Assembly: GCF_002934065.1 (NCBI RefSeq)
Contig: NZ_CP018049.1
Span: 4,772,501 to 4,836,500, forward strand
Length of the DNA: 64,000 nt
Direction: 5' to 3'
From: Pseudomonas orientalis
GTDB taxonomy: Bacteria > Pseudomonadota > Gammaproteobacteria > Pseudomonadales > Pseudomonadaceae
Each line of letters begins with the position of its first letter. Position 1 is the stretch's first letter. Under the pieces are notes generated by a model. The model was not told the origin of the DNA. It ran no database searches and saw only the letters and a list, made by a program, of their open reading frames with translations. Below are positions 52,661 to 61,998 of this stretch, piece by piece. The translations under genes were made by a program, and so were the position numbers.

Positions 52661-54037
52661 TTACATCTTGGGCATGCCGCCGCCGGGCAACATACCGCCC
52701 ATGCCGCGCATCATCTTGGCCATGCCGCCCTTGGCGGAGAATTTCTTCATCATCTTCTGCATCTGCTTGTGCTGCTTGATCAAGCGACCGATGTCTTGCA
52801 CCTGGGTGCCGGAACCCATGGCGATCCGGCGTTTGCGCGAACCGCTGATCAGCTCAGGGTCGCGGCGCTCGGCCGGGGTCATGGAGTTGATGATGGCTTC
52901 CATCTGCTTGAACTGCTTCTCTGCCGCGCCCTGGGCGTTGCCCATTTGCGCCAGGTTCACGCCGCCGATGTTCGGCAGCTTGTCCATCAGCCCGCCAAGG
53001 CCACCCATGTTCTTCATCTGTTGCAGCTGATCGCGGAAGTCTTCGAGGTCGAAGCCCTTGCCCTTCTTCAGCTTTTTGGCCAGTTTGTCGGCCTTGTCCT
53101 TGTCGAGCGTGGCTTCGGCCTGCTCGATCAGGCTGAGCACGTCACCCATGCCGAGGATGCGCGAGGCGATACGCTCGGGGTGGAACGGCTCGAGCGCGTC
53201 GCTCTTCTCGCCCATGCCGATGAACTTGATCGGCTTGCCGGTGATGGCACGTACCGACAGCGCGGCACCGCCACGGGCGTCGCCGTCGACCTTGGTGAGG
53301 ATCACGCCGGTCAGCGGCAGCGCGTCACCGAAGGCCTTGGCGGTGTTGGCCGCATCCTGGCCGGTCATGGCGTCGACCACGAACAGCGTCTCGACCGGGT
53401 TGATCGCGGCATGCAGCGCCTTGATCTCGCCCATCATCTCTTCATCGATGTGCAGCCGACCGGCGGTATCGACGATGACCACGTCGATGAATTTCAGCTT
53501 GGCTTCTTTAATGGCCGCGTTGGCAATGTCGACCGGCTTCTGGCTCAGGTCCGACGGGAAGAAGGTCACGCCCACTTCGCCCGCAAGCATTTCCAACTGC
53601 TTGATGGCCGCCGGACGGTATACGTCGGCCGACACCACCATCACGGACTTCTTCTTGCGCTCTTTAAGGAAGCGCGCCAGCTTGCCGGCGGTGGTGGTCT
53701 TGCCCGCGCCTTGCAGACCGGCCATCAAGACGACGGCCGGAGGCACGGCGCTGAGGTTCAGGTCTTCGTTGGCCGCGCCCATCAGGCTTTCGAGTTCGGC
53801 CTGGACGATCTTCACAAAGGCCTGGCCCGGGGTCAGGCTGCGCGACACTTCGGTGCCGACCGCGCGCTCCTTGACCGAGTTGACGAAGTCCTTCACCACC
53901 GGCAAGGCCACGTCGGCTTCCAGCAACGCCATGCGCACTTCACGCAGGGTGTCTTTAATATTGTCCTCGGTCAGCTTGGCCTTGCCGGTGACATGGCGCA
54001 GCGTCTGCGAGAGACGGTCAGTCAGGTTTTCAAACAT
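52661..54037 (-). CDS. ffh: Signal recognition particle protein Ffh
   Basis: 458 aa. N domain, then the GTPase G domain with GLQGAGKTTTAGKLA (P-loop), VDTAGRLHIDEEMM and ILTKVDGDARGGAALS. The Met-rich M domain (about 325-458, ending MRGMGGMLPGGGMPKM) binds 4.5S RNA and signal sequences. It targets inner-membrane proteins to FtsY/SecYEG. It is divergent from the ypjD-like gene, with a 234-bp spacer in which I see no clear promoter. Confidence 0.98.
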   Translation of the reverse strand: MFENLTDRLSQTLRHVTGKAKLTEDNIKDTLREVRMALLEADVALPVVKDFVNSVKERAVGTEVSRSLTPGQAFVKIVQAELESLMGAANEDLNLSAVPPAVVLMAGLQGAGKTTTAGKLARFLKERKKKSVMVVSADVYRPAAIKQLEMLAGEVGVTFFPSDLSQKPVDIANAAIKEAKLKFIDVVIVDTAGRLHIDEEMMGEIKALHAAINPVETLFVVDAMTGQDAANTAKAFGDALPLTGVILTKVDGDARGGAALSVRAITGKPIKFIGMGEKSDALEPFHPERIASRILGMGDVLSLIEQAEATLDKDKADKLAKKLKKGKGFDLEDFRDQLQQMKNMGGLGGLMDKLPNIGGVNLAQMGNAQGAAEKQFKQMEAIINSMTPAERRDPELISGSRKRRIAMGSGTQVQDIGRLIKQHKQMQKMMKKFSAKGGMAKMMRGMGGMLPGGGMPKM

Positions 54038-54271
54038 GCGCGATCCTTTCAGGCCCTATTCAACGATATGCATTGGTAGACCGAGGTAATGGCGGCCCAG
54101 GCTGCGGTAAATCGCTATTAAACATAGCGCTCGGCGAGCCTGCGGCGTGGGCAGGTCGCGGATTATAGCGAAGACTGCGCCCATGCACACCCGCTGTCTG
54201 GTGCGGGAGTCTTTCGTGCGGCGCGGGTGTGTGCCAAACTCAGCGCCTTTCGGGCTTGTCTATCAGGATTT

Positions 54272-55084
54272 ATGCTCCCCTTGTCACCCAGTTTGCTACC
54301 CAGTCTCGCCGCCGCCCTCTTGTATGCCGCTGCGACCCTCTATCAGGGCACTCGTCTGGCCCAAGGCGCCAAAGCGGACAAACGTCTGCTGACAGGCCTT
54401 GGCGTCCTCGCCCTGCTGGCCCATGCCGCCAGTCTGTTTACGCACCTGATGACCCCGGTCGGCCTGGGCCTGGATTTTTTCAGCGCCGCCAGCCTGATCG
54501 CCGCCGCCGTGATCGCACTGACACTGCTGGCGTGCTACCGGATTCCGGTCGAAAACCTGCTCGTGCTGCTGTTCCCGCTGGGCATGCTCACGGTGCTGCT
54601 GGCGCAATTCGCCCCTACCGGCACCGTACAGGTGATCGATGAAGAGCCGGGCATTCTCGCGCATATCCTGTTATCGATTCTTGCCTACGGCATGTTCACC
54701 ATTGCAGTGTTCCAGTCACTGCTGGTGCTGCTGCAAGACCACCAGCTCAAGCACAAGCACCCGTCCGGGCTGATCAAGAACTTCCCGCCGCTGCAAACCA
54801 TGGAAAGCCTGCTGTTCGGGTTCCTGTGGGCCGGCTGGAGCTTGTTGTCGCTGTCGCTGATCTCCGGCTGGCTGTTCGTCGAAAACCTGTTCGCCCAGCA
54901 CCTGGTGCACAAGACCTTGCTGGCCTGCTTGGCCTGGATCGTGTTCAGCGTGTTGCTGTGGGGCCGCAACCGCCTCGGCTGGCGCGGGCACAAAGCCATC
55001 CGCTGGACCCTGGCCGGTTTCTGCCTGCTGATGCTGGCCTATTTCGGCAGCAAGCTGGTTCGCGAATACATCCTGCATATCTGA
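54272..55084 (+). CDS. Inner-membrane protein of the CcsA/YpjD cytochrome c assembly family
   Basis: 270 aa from ATG 54272, which follows AGGA; a longer ATG-start frame at 54227 is unlikely. It has eight hydrophobic segments. The LWAGWSLLSLSLISGWLF and WIVFSVLLWGRNRLGWRG segments correspond to the CcsA/YpjD heme-handling-like core. Conserved His residues near LVHK and in LEDHQ-like positions may be heme ligands. Its function beside ffh is unknown, though linkage with the CorC-like gene 12 bp downstream is conserved. Confidence 0.85.
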   Translation: MLPLSPSLLPSLAAALLYAAATLYQGTRLAQGAKADKRLLTGLGVLALLAHAASLFTHLMTPVGLGLDFFSAASLIAAAVIALTLLACYRIPVENLLVLLFPLGMLTVLLAQFAPTGTVQVIDEEPGILAHILLSILAYGMFTIAVFQSLLVLLQDHQLKHKHPSGLIKNFPPLQTMESLLFGFLWAGWSLLSLSLISGWLFVENLFAQHLVHKTLLACLAWIVFSVLLWGRNRLGWRGHKAIRWTLAGFCLLMLAYFGSKLVREYILHI

Positions 55085-55096
55085 CGAGCGGCGATC

Positions 55097-56335
55097 ATGG
55101 ACAACTTGCCCCTTGGGCCGATGCTCGCCGTAATTGCCCTGCTGATTTTATGGGCGGCACTGTTTACCGCCATCGAAGCAGCACAACAGCATCTGCTGGC
55201 TCTGCGCCCCGGCACTCGCCAGGGTGACAAGGCTGCCGCACGCCTGAGCTTCCCGCGCCACAGCCTGATCCTGTGCAACAGCCTGTGCCGCGCAGCCGTG
55301 GTCATTCTCTGCACGCTGCTGGCGATCTATGCCTGGGCACAGAACGGGCCGTGGCTGGGCTGGCTGATTGCCTGCGCGTTGCTGCTGATCCTCGCCGACT
55401 ACCTGCCTCGCGCCCTGGCTACCCGCTATCCGCACGCCATACTGGGTTTCGGCAATGCGCTGCTGGGCGTGCCGCTGAAAATCCTGTATCCCGTTGCCTG
55501 GCTGCTCAACGGCATCAGCCTGATGCTGCTGCGCCCGTTCGCGCGCAAGGCCGCCGTGGTGAGAAACAGCGACGAGCCTTCGTCCGACCACCACGACGAA
55601 CCGCACCATGATGCCGATGAAGAGCCTATGCCCGGCATGCCTGGCATCCATGCCCTGGACAACATCACCGTCAATGACATCCTGGTGCCGCGCAGCGAAG
55701 TGGACGGCATCAACCTGGATGACGCGATCGAGGACATCATCGAGCAACTGCGCAATTCCCAGCGCACACGGTTGCCGGTGTTCCACAGCGACATCAACCA
55801 GGTCGAAGCGGTGCTCAACACACGGCAGATCCAGCACCTGCTGGCCGACGCCAGCCTGACCAAGGAAGCGCTGCTGGCCGCCTGCCACGAACCCTACTTC
55901 GTGCCGGAAAGCACGCCGTTGCAACTGCAACTGCTGAATTTCCACAAGCAACAGCGCCGCCTGGGCATGGTGGTGGACGAGTACGGCGAAGTACTGGGCA
56001 TCGTGACCCTGGACGACATCTTGGAAGAAATCGTCGGCGAATTCGAAAGCGATCAGACGGTGGATAACCCTCACATCGAAGCCCAGCCGGACGGCCGCTA
56101 CATCATCGACGGCGCGGCTTCGATCCGCGAACTGAACAAAAGCCTGGGCTGGCACCTGCCCAGCGACGGCCCCAAGACCCTCAACGGCCTGGTGACCGAG
56201 GCGCTGGAGACGATTCCGGACTGCGCGGTATGCCTGAAGATTGGCCGCTATCGCCTGGAAATCCTCGAGACCGAGGACAATCGGGTAAGCAAGGTTTTGA
56301 TCTGGCATACCAGCCATGTGCCCGTCGCCGCCTGA
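55097..56335 (+). CDS. CNNM/CorC-type (HlyC/CorC) membrane protein with CBS pair
   Basis: 412 aa. The N-terminal DUF21/CNNM membrane domain (about 1-145) has four hydrophobic segments. A His/Asp-rich linker (HHDEPHHDADEEPMPG) follows, then two CBS motifs (about 190-310, including MVVDEYGEVLGIVTLDDILE) and a C-terminal CorC_HlyC domain (about 325-405). The family is tied to Mg2+/Co2+ export or resistance. The His-rich stretch could bind metal (inference). Confidence 0.9.
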   Translation: MDNLPLGPMLAVIALLILWAALFTAIEAAQQHLLALRPGTRQGDKAAARLSFPRHSLILCNSLCRAAVVILCTLLAIYAWAQNGPWLGWLIACALLLILADYLPRALATRYPHAILGFGNALLGVPLKILYPVAWLLNGISLMLLRPFARKAAVVRNSDEPSSDHHDEPHHDADEEPMPGMPGIHALDNITVNDILVPRSEVDGINLDDAIEDIIEQLRNSQRTRLPVFHSDINQVEAVLNTRQIQHLLADASLTKEALLAACHEPYFVPESTPLQLQLLNFHKQQRRLGMVVDEYGEVLGIVTLDDILEEIVGEFESDQTVDNPHIEAQPDGRYIIDGAASIRELNKSLGWHLPSDGPKTLNGLVTEALETIPDCAVCLKIGRYRLEILETEDNRVSKVLIWHTSHVPVAA

Positions 56336-56358
56336 CTTTCTGATAAACCACAATCCAA

Positions 56359-56448
56359 TGTGGGACGGGGCTTGCCCCCGATAGCAGAGTGTCAGTTACT
56401 GCATCTGGTGACCGATACACCGCTATCGGGGGCAAGCCCCCTCCCACA
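56359..56448. repeat. REPIN (class 1)
   Basis: An inverted REP pair. The left unit has TGGGACGGGG instead of TGGGAGGGGG, a change that the right unit does not mirror. Inner flanks are AGCAGAGTGTCAGTTAC / GTGACCGATACACCGCT. It lies between the CorC-like and MHS transporter genes. Confidence 0.9.
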
Positions 56449-56473
56449 TTTTGATTTGCTGCGCGCCTGTTAC

Positions 56474-56503
56474 TTGTTGTAACTCCAAACCCCTTCCTAT
56501 AAT
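56474..56503 (+). promoter_or_regulatory. Candidate sigma-70 promoter of the MHS transporter
   Basis: A perfect -10 TATAAT (56498-56503) with TTGTTG (56474-56479) 18 bp upstream as -35. It lies about 105 bp before the ATG. Confidence 0.6.
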
Positions 56504-56607
56504 CCCTGCGGCTTACCCAAGCCGCTCCGCGCACAACCCTGATCCATGGGTGTACGACCAATAATAATCCGCGTCCAAACGCGCAATGACCGTCAGGGAT
56601 TACCGCC

Positions 56608-57918
56608 ATGAGCACCCCCTATAACGAGGCCACCACCGCTGCCCCGACCAACTCGACGGCTCGCGTGGCGACCGCGAGCATCGTCGGCACCGCCATCGAG
56701 TTCTACGACTTCTATATCTACGCCACGGCTGCCGCGCTGGTGATCGGCCCGGTGTTCTTCCCACAGACCTCAGGCACCGCACAGATGCTTGCGTCGTTCC
56801 TGACCTTCGGCATCGCCTTTATCGCCCGCCCGCTGGGTTCGGCACTGTTCGGCCACTTTGGCGACCGTATCGGCCGCAAGTCGACGCTGGTGGCCTCGCT
56901 GTTGCTGATGGGCGTGTGTACCACTCTGATCGGCTTGCTGCCCGGCTACGACAGCATTGGCGCCTGGGCGCCGATCCTGTTGTGTGTATTGCGCTTCGGC
57001 CAAGGCCTGGGCCTGGGCGGGGAATGGGGCGGCGCGGCCTTACTGGCGACCGAGAACGCGCCCAAAGGCAAGCGCGCCTGGTTCGGCATGTTCCCGCAAT
57101 TGGGGCCGTCGATTGGCTTCCTGGCGGCCAACGGTTTGTTCCTGATTTTGGCCATGAGCCTGAACGACGAGCAATTTCGCAGCTGGGGCTGGCGCATTCC
57201 GTTCATCCTCAGCGCGGCGCTGGTGATGGTGGGCTTGTACGCACGGCTCAAGCTGCACGAGACGCCGGTGTTCGCCAATGCCGTGGCTCATGAAAAGCCG
57301 GTGAAGGTGCCGCTGGTGGAACTGTTCAGCCAGCATTGGCTACCCGTGCTGCTGGGCGCCGCGTCGATGGTGGTGTGCTACGCTCTATTCTATATCACCA
57401 CGGCGTTTTCCCTGAGCTATGGGGTGTCGACCCTGGGCTACAGCCGTGAAACTTTCCTCGGCCTGCTGTGTTTCGCGGTGCTGTTCATGGGGCTGGCGAC
57501 GCCGTTGGCGGCGCTGGCCAGCGACCGCTACGGGCGCAAGCCGGTGCTGATCGTCGGCGCGATCCTGGCGATTCTGTCGGGCTTTACCATGGAGCCGCTG
57601 CTGACCCACGGTTCGACCTGGGCCGTGGCGCTGTTTTTGGCACTGGAGCTCTTTCTGATGGGCGTGACCTTCGCACCGATGGGCGCATTGCTGCCGGAAC
57701 TGTTCCCGACCCGCGTGCGTTATACCGGCGCGTCGGCGGCGTATAACCTGGGCGGAATAGTGGGCGCATCGGCGGCGCCGTTCTTCGCGACCAAGCTGGT
57801 GGCGATGGGCGGGCTGAGCTATGTCGGGGGGTATGTGTCGGCGGCAGCGTTGCTGAGTTTGATTGCGGTGCTGTGCCTGAAAGAGACGCGGGATAATGAT
57901 TTGAACAAGGTCGCCTGA
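56608..57918 (+). CDS. MFS transporter, metabolite:H+ symporter (MHS) family
   Basis: 436 aa with 12 membrane segments. MHS signatures: GTAIEFYDFYIYATAAALV at the start, FGHFGDRIGRKSTLV in loop 2-3, and GQGLGLGGEWGGAALLATE. Related to ShiA, ProP and KgtP. It imports an organic acid or compatible solute with protons. The substrate cannot be assigned. Confidence 0.92.
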   Translation: MSTPYNEATTAAPTNSTARVATASIVGTAIEFYDFYIYATAAALVIGPVFFPQTSGTAQMLASFLTFGIAFIARPLGSALFGHFGDRIGRKSTLVASLLLMGVCTTLIGLLPGYDSIGAWAPILLCVLRFGQGLGLGGEWGGAALLATENAPKGKRAWFGMFPQLGPSIGFLAANGLFLILAMSLNDEQFRSWGWRIPFILSAALVMVGLYARLKLHETPVFANAVAHEKPVKVPLVELFSQHWLPVLLGAASMVVCYALFYITTAFSLSYGVSTLGYSRETFLGLLCFAVLFMGLATPLAALASDRYGRKPVLIVGAILAILSGFTMEPLLTHGSTWAVALFLALELFLMGVTFAPMGALLPELFPTRVRYTGASAAYNLGGIVGASAAPFFATKLVAMGGLSYVGGYVSAAALLSLIAVLCLKETRDNDLNKVA

Positions 57919-57927
57919 TAGACCGCT

Positions 57928-58017
57928 ATCGGGGGCAAGCCCCCTCCCACACTTGATCGGGTTCACATAGTTAGATTTGTGAATACATTCAAATGTGGGA
58001 GGGGGCTTGCCCCCGAT
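57928..58017. repeat. REPIN (class 2, outward REP orientation)
   Basis: The ATCGGGGGC... unit comes first and ...GCCCCCGAT last. The inner spacer contains TTTGTGAATACATTCAAATG, differing by one base from the spacer of the copy at 2429-2518. It lies between the convergent transporter and purT, 4 bp from the purT stop. Confidence 0.9.
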
Positions 58018-58021
58018 GCTT

Positions 58022-59203
58022 TTAGAGTTCTACAACCACAGCCTGAGAAGCCCGGGTCGCCTTGGCACGAGCAGCCTCAATCGACTCATCCCGCGCCAGC
58101 GCCACGCCCATGCGCCGCTGGCCGTTGACCTCAGGCTTGCCAAACAGACGCAATGCCGTATCCGGCTCGCTCAACGCAGCACCCAGGTTGGCAAACGCCG
58201 TCTGAGTCGACTGCCCTTCCACCAGAATCACCGCCGAAGCCGAAGGCCCGAACTGGCGGATCAACGGAATCGGCAGGCCCAGGATAGCCCGGGCGTGCAG
58301 GGCAAACTGCGACAGGTCCTGGGAAATCAGCGTCACCAGACCAGTGTCATGGGGGCGCGGCGAGACCTCGCTGAACCACACCTGATCGCCCTTGATGAAC
58401 AATTCCACGCCAAACAGACCCCGACCACCCAGGGCTTCGGTCACTGCCTTGGCAACCCGCTCGGACTCGGCCAGGGCAACCGGGCTCATGGCCTGTGGCT
58501 GCCAGGATTCCTGGTAGTCGCCCTTCTCCTGACGATGGCCAACCGGCGCACAGAACGTGGTGCCGCCGACATGACGCACGGTCAGCAAAGTGATTTCGTA
58601 GTCGAAGTCGATAAAGCCTTCGATGATCACCCGGCCTTTACCGGCGCGGCCGCCTTCCTGGGCGTAGTCCCAGGCTTTCTGCACATCGTCCGCGCTGCGC
58701 AGCAGGCTCTGGCCCTTGCCCGACGAACTCATCACCGGCTTGACCACACACGGGAAACCCAGGTCCTGCACGGCCTTGCTGTAGTCTTCGAAGGTGTCGG
58801 CGAAGTGGTACGGCGAGGTCGGCAGGTCCAGCTCTTCGGCGGCCAGGCGACGGATGCCTTCACGGTTCATGGTCAAGGACGTGGCGCGGGCGGTCGGAAT
58901 CACGGTGAAACCTTCGGCCTCCAGTTCCACCAGGGTAGCGGTGGCAATGGCTTCGATTTCCGGCACGATGAAGTGCGGTTTTTCCGCCTCGATGACCGCA
59001 CGCAGCGCCGCGCCGTCGAGCATGTTGATCACATGGCTGCGATGCGCCACCTGCATGGCCGGCGCGTTGGCATAACGATCCACGGCAATCACTTCAACGC
59101 CCAGGCGCTGCAGTTCGATCACCACTTCCTTGCCCAGCTCACCGCAGCCACACAGCAAAACGCGGGTCGCGGTTGGCGACAATGGAGTTCCGATTCGGGT
59201 CAT
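58022..59203 (-). CDS. purT: Formate-dependent phosphoribosylglycinamide formyltransferase
   Basis: 393 aa, ATP-grasp. The N-terminal LLCGCGELGKEVVIELQRLG, the ATP loop MSSSGKGQSLLRS and the metal-site FGVELFIKGDQVWFSEVSPRPHDTG segments are intact. It makes formyl-GAR from GAR, formate and ATP, the folate-independent route at purine step 3. It probably follows its own promoter in the 70 bp before the upstream VUT gene. Confidence 0.98.
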   Translation of the reverse strand: MTRIGTPLSPTATRVLLCGCGELGKEVVIELQRLGVEVIAVDRYANAPAMQVAHRSHVINMLDGAALRAVIEAEKPHFIVPEIEAIATATLVELEAEGFTVIPTARATSLTMNREGIRRLAAEELDLPTSPYHFADTFEDYSKAVQDLGFPCVVKPVMSSSGKGQSLLRSADDVQKAWDYAQEGGRAGKGRVIIEGFIDFDYEITLLTVRHVGGTTFCAPVGHRQEKGDYQESWQPQAMSPVALAESERVAKAVTEALGGRGLFGVELFIKGDQVWFSEVSPRPHDTGLVTLISQDLSQFALHARAILGLPIPLIRQFGPSASAVILVEGQSTQTAFANLGAALSEPDTALRLFGKPEVNGQRRMGVALARDESIEAARAKATRASQAVVVEL

Positions 59204-59273
59204 CTCAGGTCCTCAGGGGAGCGGATCATGGGGGAGAAAGGCCGGCATTTTACATGAACTGTAAAAATTGGCC

Positions 59274-59741
59274 TCAGTTGGCGATGGCGCGCCGGCGGAT
59301 GCGCCAGGCCATGACCAGCCACACCACGGTGACACCGGCGAATTTCGACGCCAGCGCTGTGCCCGCCACGGCAGGGGTCAGCGCGCCGATCAGGCCGAAA
59401 AAGATAAAGGTATCCAGGGGAATGCTCAGCGCCGAACTTATCCACAGGCGGTCGTGCAGCGGACGCCGGGTGATACTGAACACCAGCCAGTCGATGCATT
59501 CGGACACCGCGAACGCCGTGGCGCTGGCCAGGGCGATGGACGGGTCGGAGGTGATATACGACAGCACCAGCGCCGCCAGCATGGCAATGATCGCGCCGTG
59601 GCCGAAGCGGGTTTGCACCATGTCGCGCAGAATGAAGACCAGGCCACCCCAGGCGGACCAGATCACGTCCAGGTGCGGGGCGGTGGAAAAGGCGAAGTTG
59701 ATCAGCACGACGCTGCTGATGTAGGCGATCAGAAAGAGCAT
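59274..59741 (-). CDS. VUT family transporter-like membrane protein
   Basis: 155 aa from ATG 59741, with five or six hydrophobic segments. VUT (formerly DUF165) features are seen in AFSTAPHLDVIWSAWGGLVF, SATAFAVSECIDWLVFS and SALSIPLDTFIFFGLIG. The best-known VUT member, YhhQ, carries queuosine precursors. This is a shorter divergent form, so the substrate is open. Confidence 0.8.
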   Translation of the reverse strand: MLFLIAYISSVVLINFAFSTAPHLDVIWSAWGGLVFILRDMVQTRFGHGAIIAMLAALVLSYITSDPSIALASATAFAVSECIDWLVFSITRRPLHDRLWISSALSIPLDTFIFFGLIGALTPAVAGTALASKFAGVTVVWLVMAWRIRRRAIAN

Positions 59742-59808
59742 GGGGACGGACCTGTGGGTAATGCCGCACAGAGTACACAATTACAGGGAGGTAGTCTGGG
59801 AGGGCCTC

Positions 59809-59881
59809 ATCGGGGGCAAGCCCCCTCCCACATTTTTGAACTGTGAACACATTCAAGTGTGGGAGGGGGCTTGCCCCCGAT
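59809..59881. repeat. REPIN (class 2, outward REP orientation, short spacer)
   Basis: Opposite-orientation REP pair with the shortest spacer of the class (TTTTTGAACTGTGAACACATTCAAG-like). It is related to the two other class 2 spacers through GTGAA(T/C)AC-TTCAA. It lies between the DUF1289 3' end and the VUT gene 5' side. Confidence 0.9.
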
Positions 59882-59890
59882 GGCGGTCTA

Positions 59891-60106
59891 TCAGGCGCCG
59901 GATTTACCAGAAACCATAAACACTAACCCACTCGCCACCGCCCGCTCATGACACAACCCCAACACCAGCCGGCGTTCGGCATTGTCCATGCGGCTCCAAC
60001 GCGTAATCTCATCCACGTTGCGCTGGCAACCGGTGCAGATATCGTCCTCGTCCAACGCGCAAATGCTCACGCAAGGCGAGGCAACAGGCCGTTCAACCGC
60101 ACTCAT
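59891..60106 (-). CDS. DUF1289 small cysteine protein
   Basis: 71 aa. The DUF1289 pattern SPCVSICALDEDDICTGCQRN has four Cys (C-x3-C-x8-C-x2-C), likely binding a metal ion. The DEITRWSRM segment is conserved. Function is unknown. ATG 60106 overlaps the carbonic anhydrase-like stop as ATGA, so the two are coupled. Confidence 0.9.
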   Translation of the reverse strand: MSAVERPVASPCVSICALDEDDICTGCQRNVDEITRWSRMDNAERRLVLGLCHERAVASGLVFMVSGKSGA

Positions 60107-60627
60107 TGTTCCTGCTCGACCAGATCACGCGCATACCGCTGCGCGTTATGCACATAGTGCGCGGCGCTGGCTTCGAGCATGCGTTTCTGCGCTTCGGTCA
60201 GCTCACGTACCACCTTGCCGGGCGACCCCATCACCAGGGAGCCATCGGGAATTTCCTTGCCTTCGCCGATCAGCGAATTGGCGCCGATGATGCAGTGCTT
60301 GCCAATCTTCGCGCCATTGAGGATCACTGCGTTGATGCCGATCAGGCTGTAATCATCGACGGTGCAGCCGTGCAGCATGGCGTTATGGCCGATGGTCACG
60401 CCCGTGCCGAGGGTCAGCGGGTAGCCCATGTCGGTGTGCATCACGCTGCCGTCCTGCACGTTGCTGTTCTTGCCGATCAGGATCAGTTCGTTGTCGCCAC
60501 GCAATACCGCGTTGAACCAGACGTTGGCGCCCTCCTCCAGCTTGACCTTGCCCACCAGCGTGGCATTGGGTGCTATCCAACTGTTGGGATGCGTCTCGAC
60601 GCGGGCATCGCCCAGGCGGTATTTCAT
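60103..60627 (-). CDS. Gamma-carbonic anhydrase family protein (YrdA/PaaY-like)
   Basis: 174 aa, left-handed beta-helix of hexapeptide repeats. Zn ligands appear in VMHTDMGYP and TIGHNAMLHGC (three His), and the C-terminal helix starts LTEAQKRMLEASA. It may hydrate CO2 or act as a thioesterase-like trimer. Activity of YrdA-type members is often low, so the role is uncertain. Confidence 0.92.
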   Translation of the reverse strand: MKYRLGDARVETHPNSWIAPNATLVGKVKLEEGANVWFNAVLRGDNELILIGKNSNVQDGSVMHTDMGYPLTLGTGVTIGHNAMLHGCTVDDYSLIGINAVILNGAKIGKHCIIGANSLIGEGKEIPDGSLVMGSPGKVVRELTEAQKRMLEASAAHYVHNAQRYARDLVEQEQ

Positions 60628-60662
60628 GGTTGTTCCTCACGGCTCGCCATTCAAACGATGGC

Positions 60663-61265
60663 TCAGATATTGATGAAGCTCTTGGGTGGCTGATGCAGGC
60701 TGATCTTGGCGTCGTCGTAGAGCAGGTTGATCAGCTCGACGATCATGATTGCCGTCAGGCCCCAGATCTTGTATTCGCCGAACCTGTAGCTTGGCACATA
60801 CCAACTGCGACCCTGATAGTCGATGCGGTGGGTGTGCTCGCGTGGGTCCTGGCGGAAAAAGTCCAGGGGCACGCTGAAGACAGCGGCAATTTCGGCGTCG
60901 TTGGCCAGGTACTCGACGTAATCAGGGACCACGCCCACATAGGGCGTGACACGGATACCGTGCAGGGAGATCAACGGGCTCAATGGGCCAATGACCTCGA
61001 CCAGCCCCGGCGGCAGGCCGATTTCTTCTTCGGCTTCGCGCAGAGCGGTAAAGATGAGGTCCGGGTCTTCGGGGTCACGGCGCCCGCCGGGGAAGGCCAC
61101 TTCGCCGCCATGGGTCGACAGGCCACTGGCGCGCAGGGTCAGGATCAGCTCGGGTTCGTCACTGCGGGTAATCGGCACCAGCACCGCGGCCTCGGGGAAA
61201 CGCCCGTCGGTCTCCAGGGTATGGGGGGTGTGGTTGCTTACCCGGCGAAGTAGCTCGTCCAGCAT
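60663..61265 (-). CDS. CoA pyrophosphatase-type Nudix hydrolase (NudL-like)
   Basis: 200 aa. The CoA-pyrophosphatase version of the Nudix box is seen in EVAFPGGRRDPEDPDLIFTA followed by LREAEEEIGL. The UPF0035-type preceding segment LILTLRASGLSTHGGE is present. It probably cleaves CoA or acyl-CoA to 4'-phosphopantetheine and 3',5'-ADP. It is 35 bp upstream of the carbonic anhydrase-like gene, same strand, probable operon. Confidence 0.92.
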   Translation of the reverse strand: MLDELLRRVSNHTPHTLETDGRFPEAAVLVPITRSDEPELILTLRASGLSTHGGEVAFPGGRRDPEDPDLIFTALREAEEEIGLPPGLVEVIGPLSPLISLHGIRVTPYVGVVPDYVEYLANDAEIAAVFSVPLDFFRQDPREHTHRIDYQGRSWYVPSYRFGEYKIWGLTAIMIVELINLLYDDAKISLHQPPKSFINI

Positions 61266-61412
61266 GAGTCATCTCGGTCTGTTGGCTACCTTGCATCATG
61301 CACCAAAGCGCGCAGGCGCCCAACCCCAAAACCACCGGGGTGTCGCGAAACGACAACTTGCAGGAACGCCTGGCACCAAGCCAAGATGTGCCCACTCTCC
61401 AGGAACCCCAGC

Positions 61413-61961
61413 ATGAACTTCTGCAGCCAGTGCGGCAAACCGGTCACCCAACGCATTCCCGAAGGCGACGCGCGCCTGCGCTATGTGTGCGACCACTGTT
61501 CGACCATTCATTACCAGAATCCCAATATCGTCGCCGGTACCGTGCCGGTATGGGGCGACAAAGTGCTGCTGTGCCGTCGCGCCATCGAGCCGCGCCTGGG
61601 TTACTGGACCCTGCCCGCAGGCTTCATGGAAAACGGCGAAACCGTGGAACAGGCCGCCATGCGCGAGACCCTGGAAGAAGCTTGCGCCCGCGTGCGCGAC
61701 CTGAGCCTCTACACCTTGATCAACGTGCCGCACATCAATCAGGTGCATATTTTCTATCGCGCCGAGCTGGCCGACCTGGACTTTGCCGCAGGCATCGAAA
61801 GCCTGGAGGTGAAGCTGTTCGCCGAGGCCGATATCCCTTGGTCCGAGCTGGCTTTCCGCACGGTCGGGCGTACCTTAGAATGCTTCTTCGCTGACCGTGC
61901 GCAACAGCTGTTCCCGGTGCGCAGCGAGTCCGTGCCGCCCCAGTCCAAGCCCGCCCAATAA
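61413..61961 (+). CDS. Nudix hydrolase with N-terminal zinc ribbon
   Basis: 182 aa from ATG 61413. The zinc ribbon has MNFCSQCGKPV and YVCDHCSTIHY (two C-x2-C pairs). The Nudix box GFMENGETVEQAAMRETLEE then ACARV is intact. Related to the NudC-like/ADP-ribose type hydrolases. The substrate is not clear. Divergent from the NudL-like gene, and 37 bp before the L,D-transpeptidase gene. Confidence 0.92.
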   Translation: MNFCSQCGKPVTQRIPEGDARLRYVCDHCSTIHYQNPNIVAGTVPVWGDKVLLCRRAIEPRLGYWTLPAGFMENGETVEQAAMRETLEEACARVRDLSLYTLINVPHINQVHIFYRAELADLDFAAGIESLEVKLFAEADIPWSELAFRTVGRTLECFFADRAQQLFPVRSESVPPQSKPAQ

Positions 61962-61998
61962 CAAGCCGGCCACTCGTCGCCAAAGGGAAATCGTTTCA

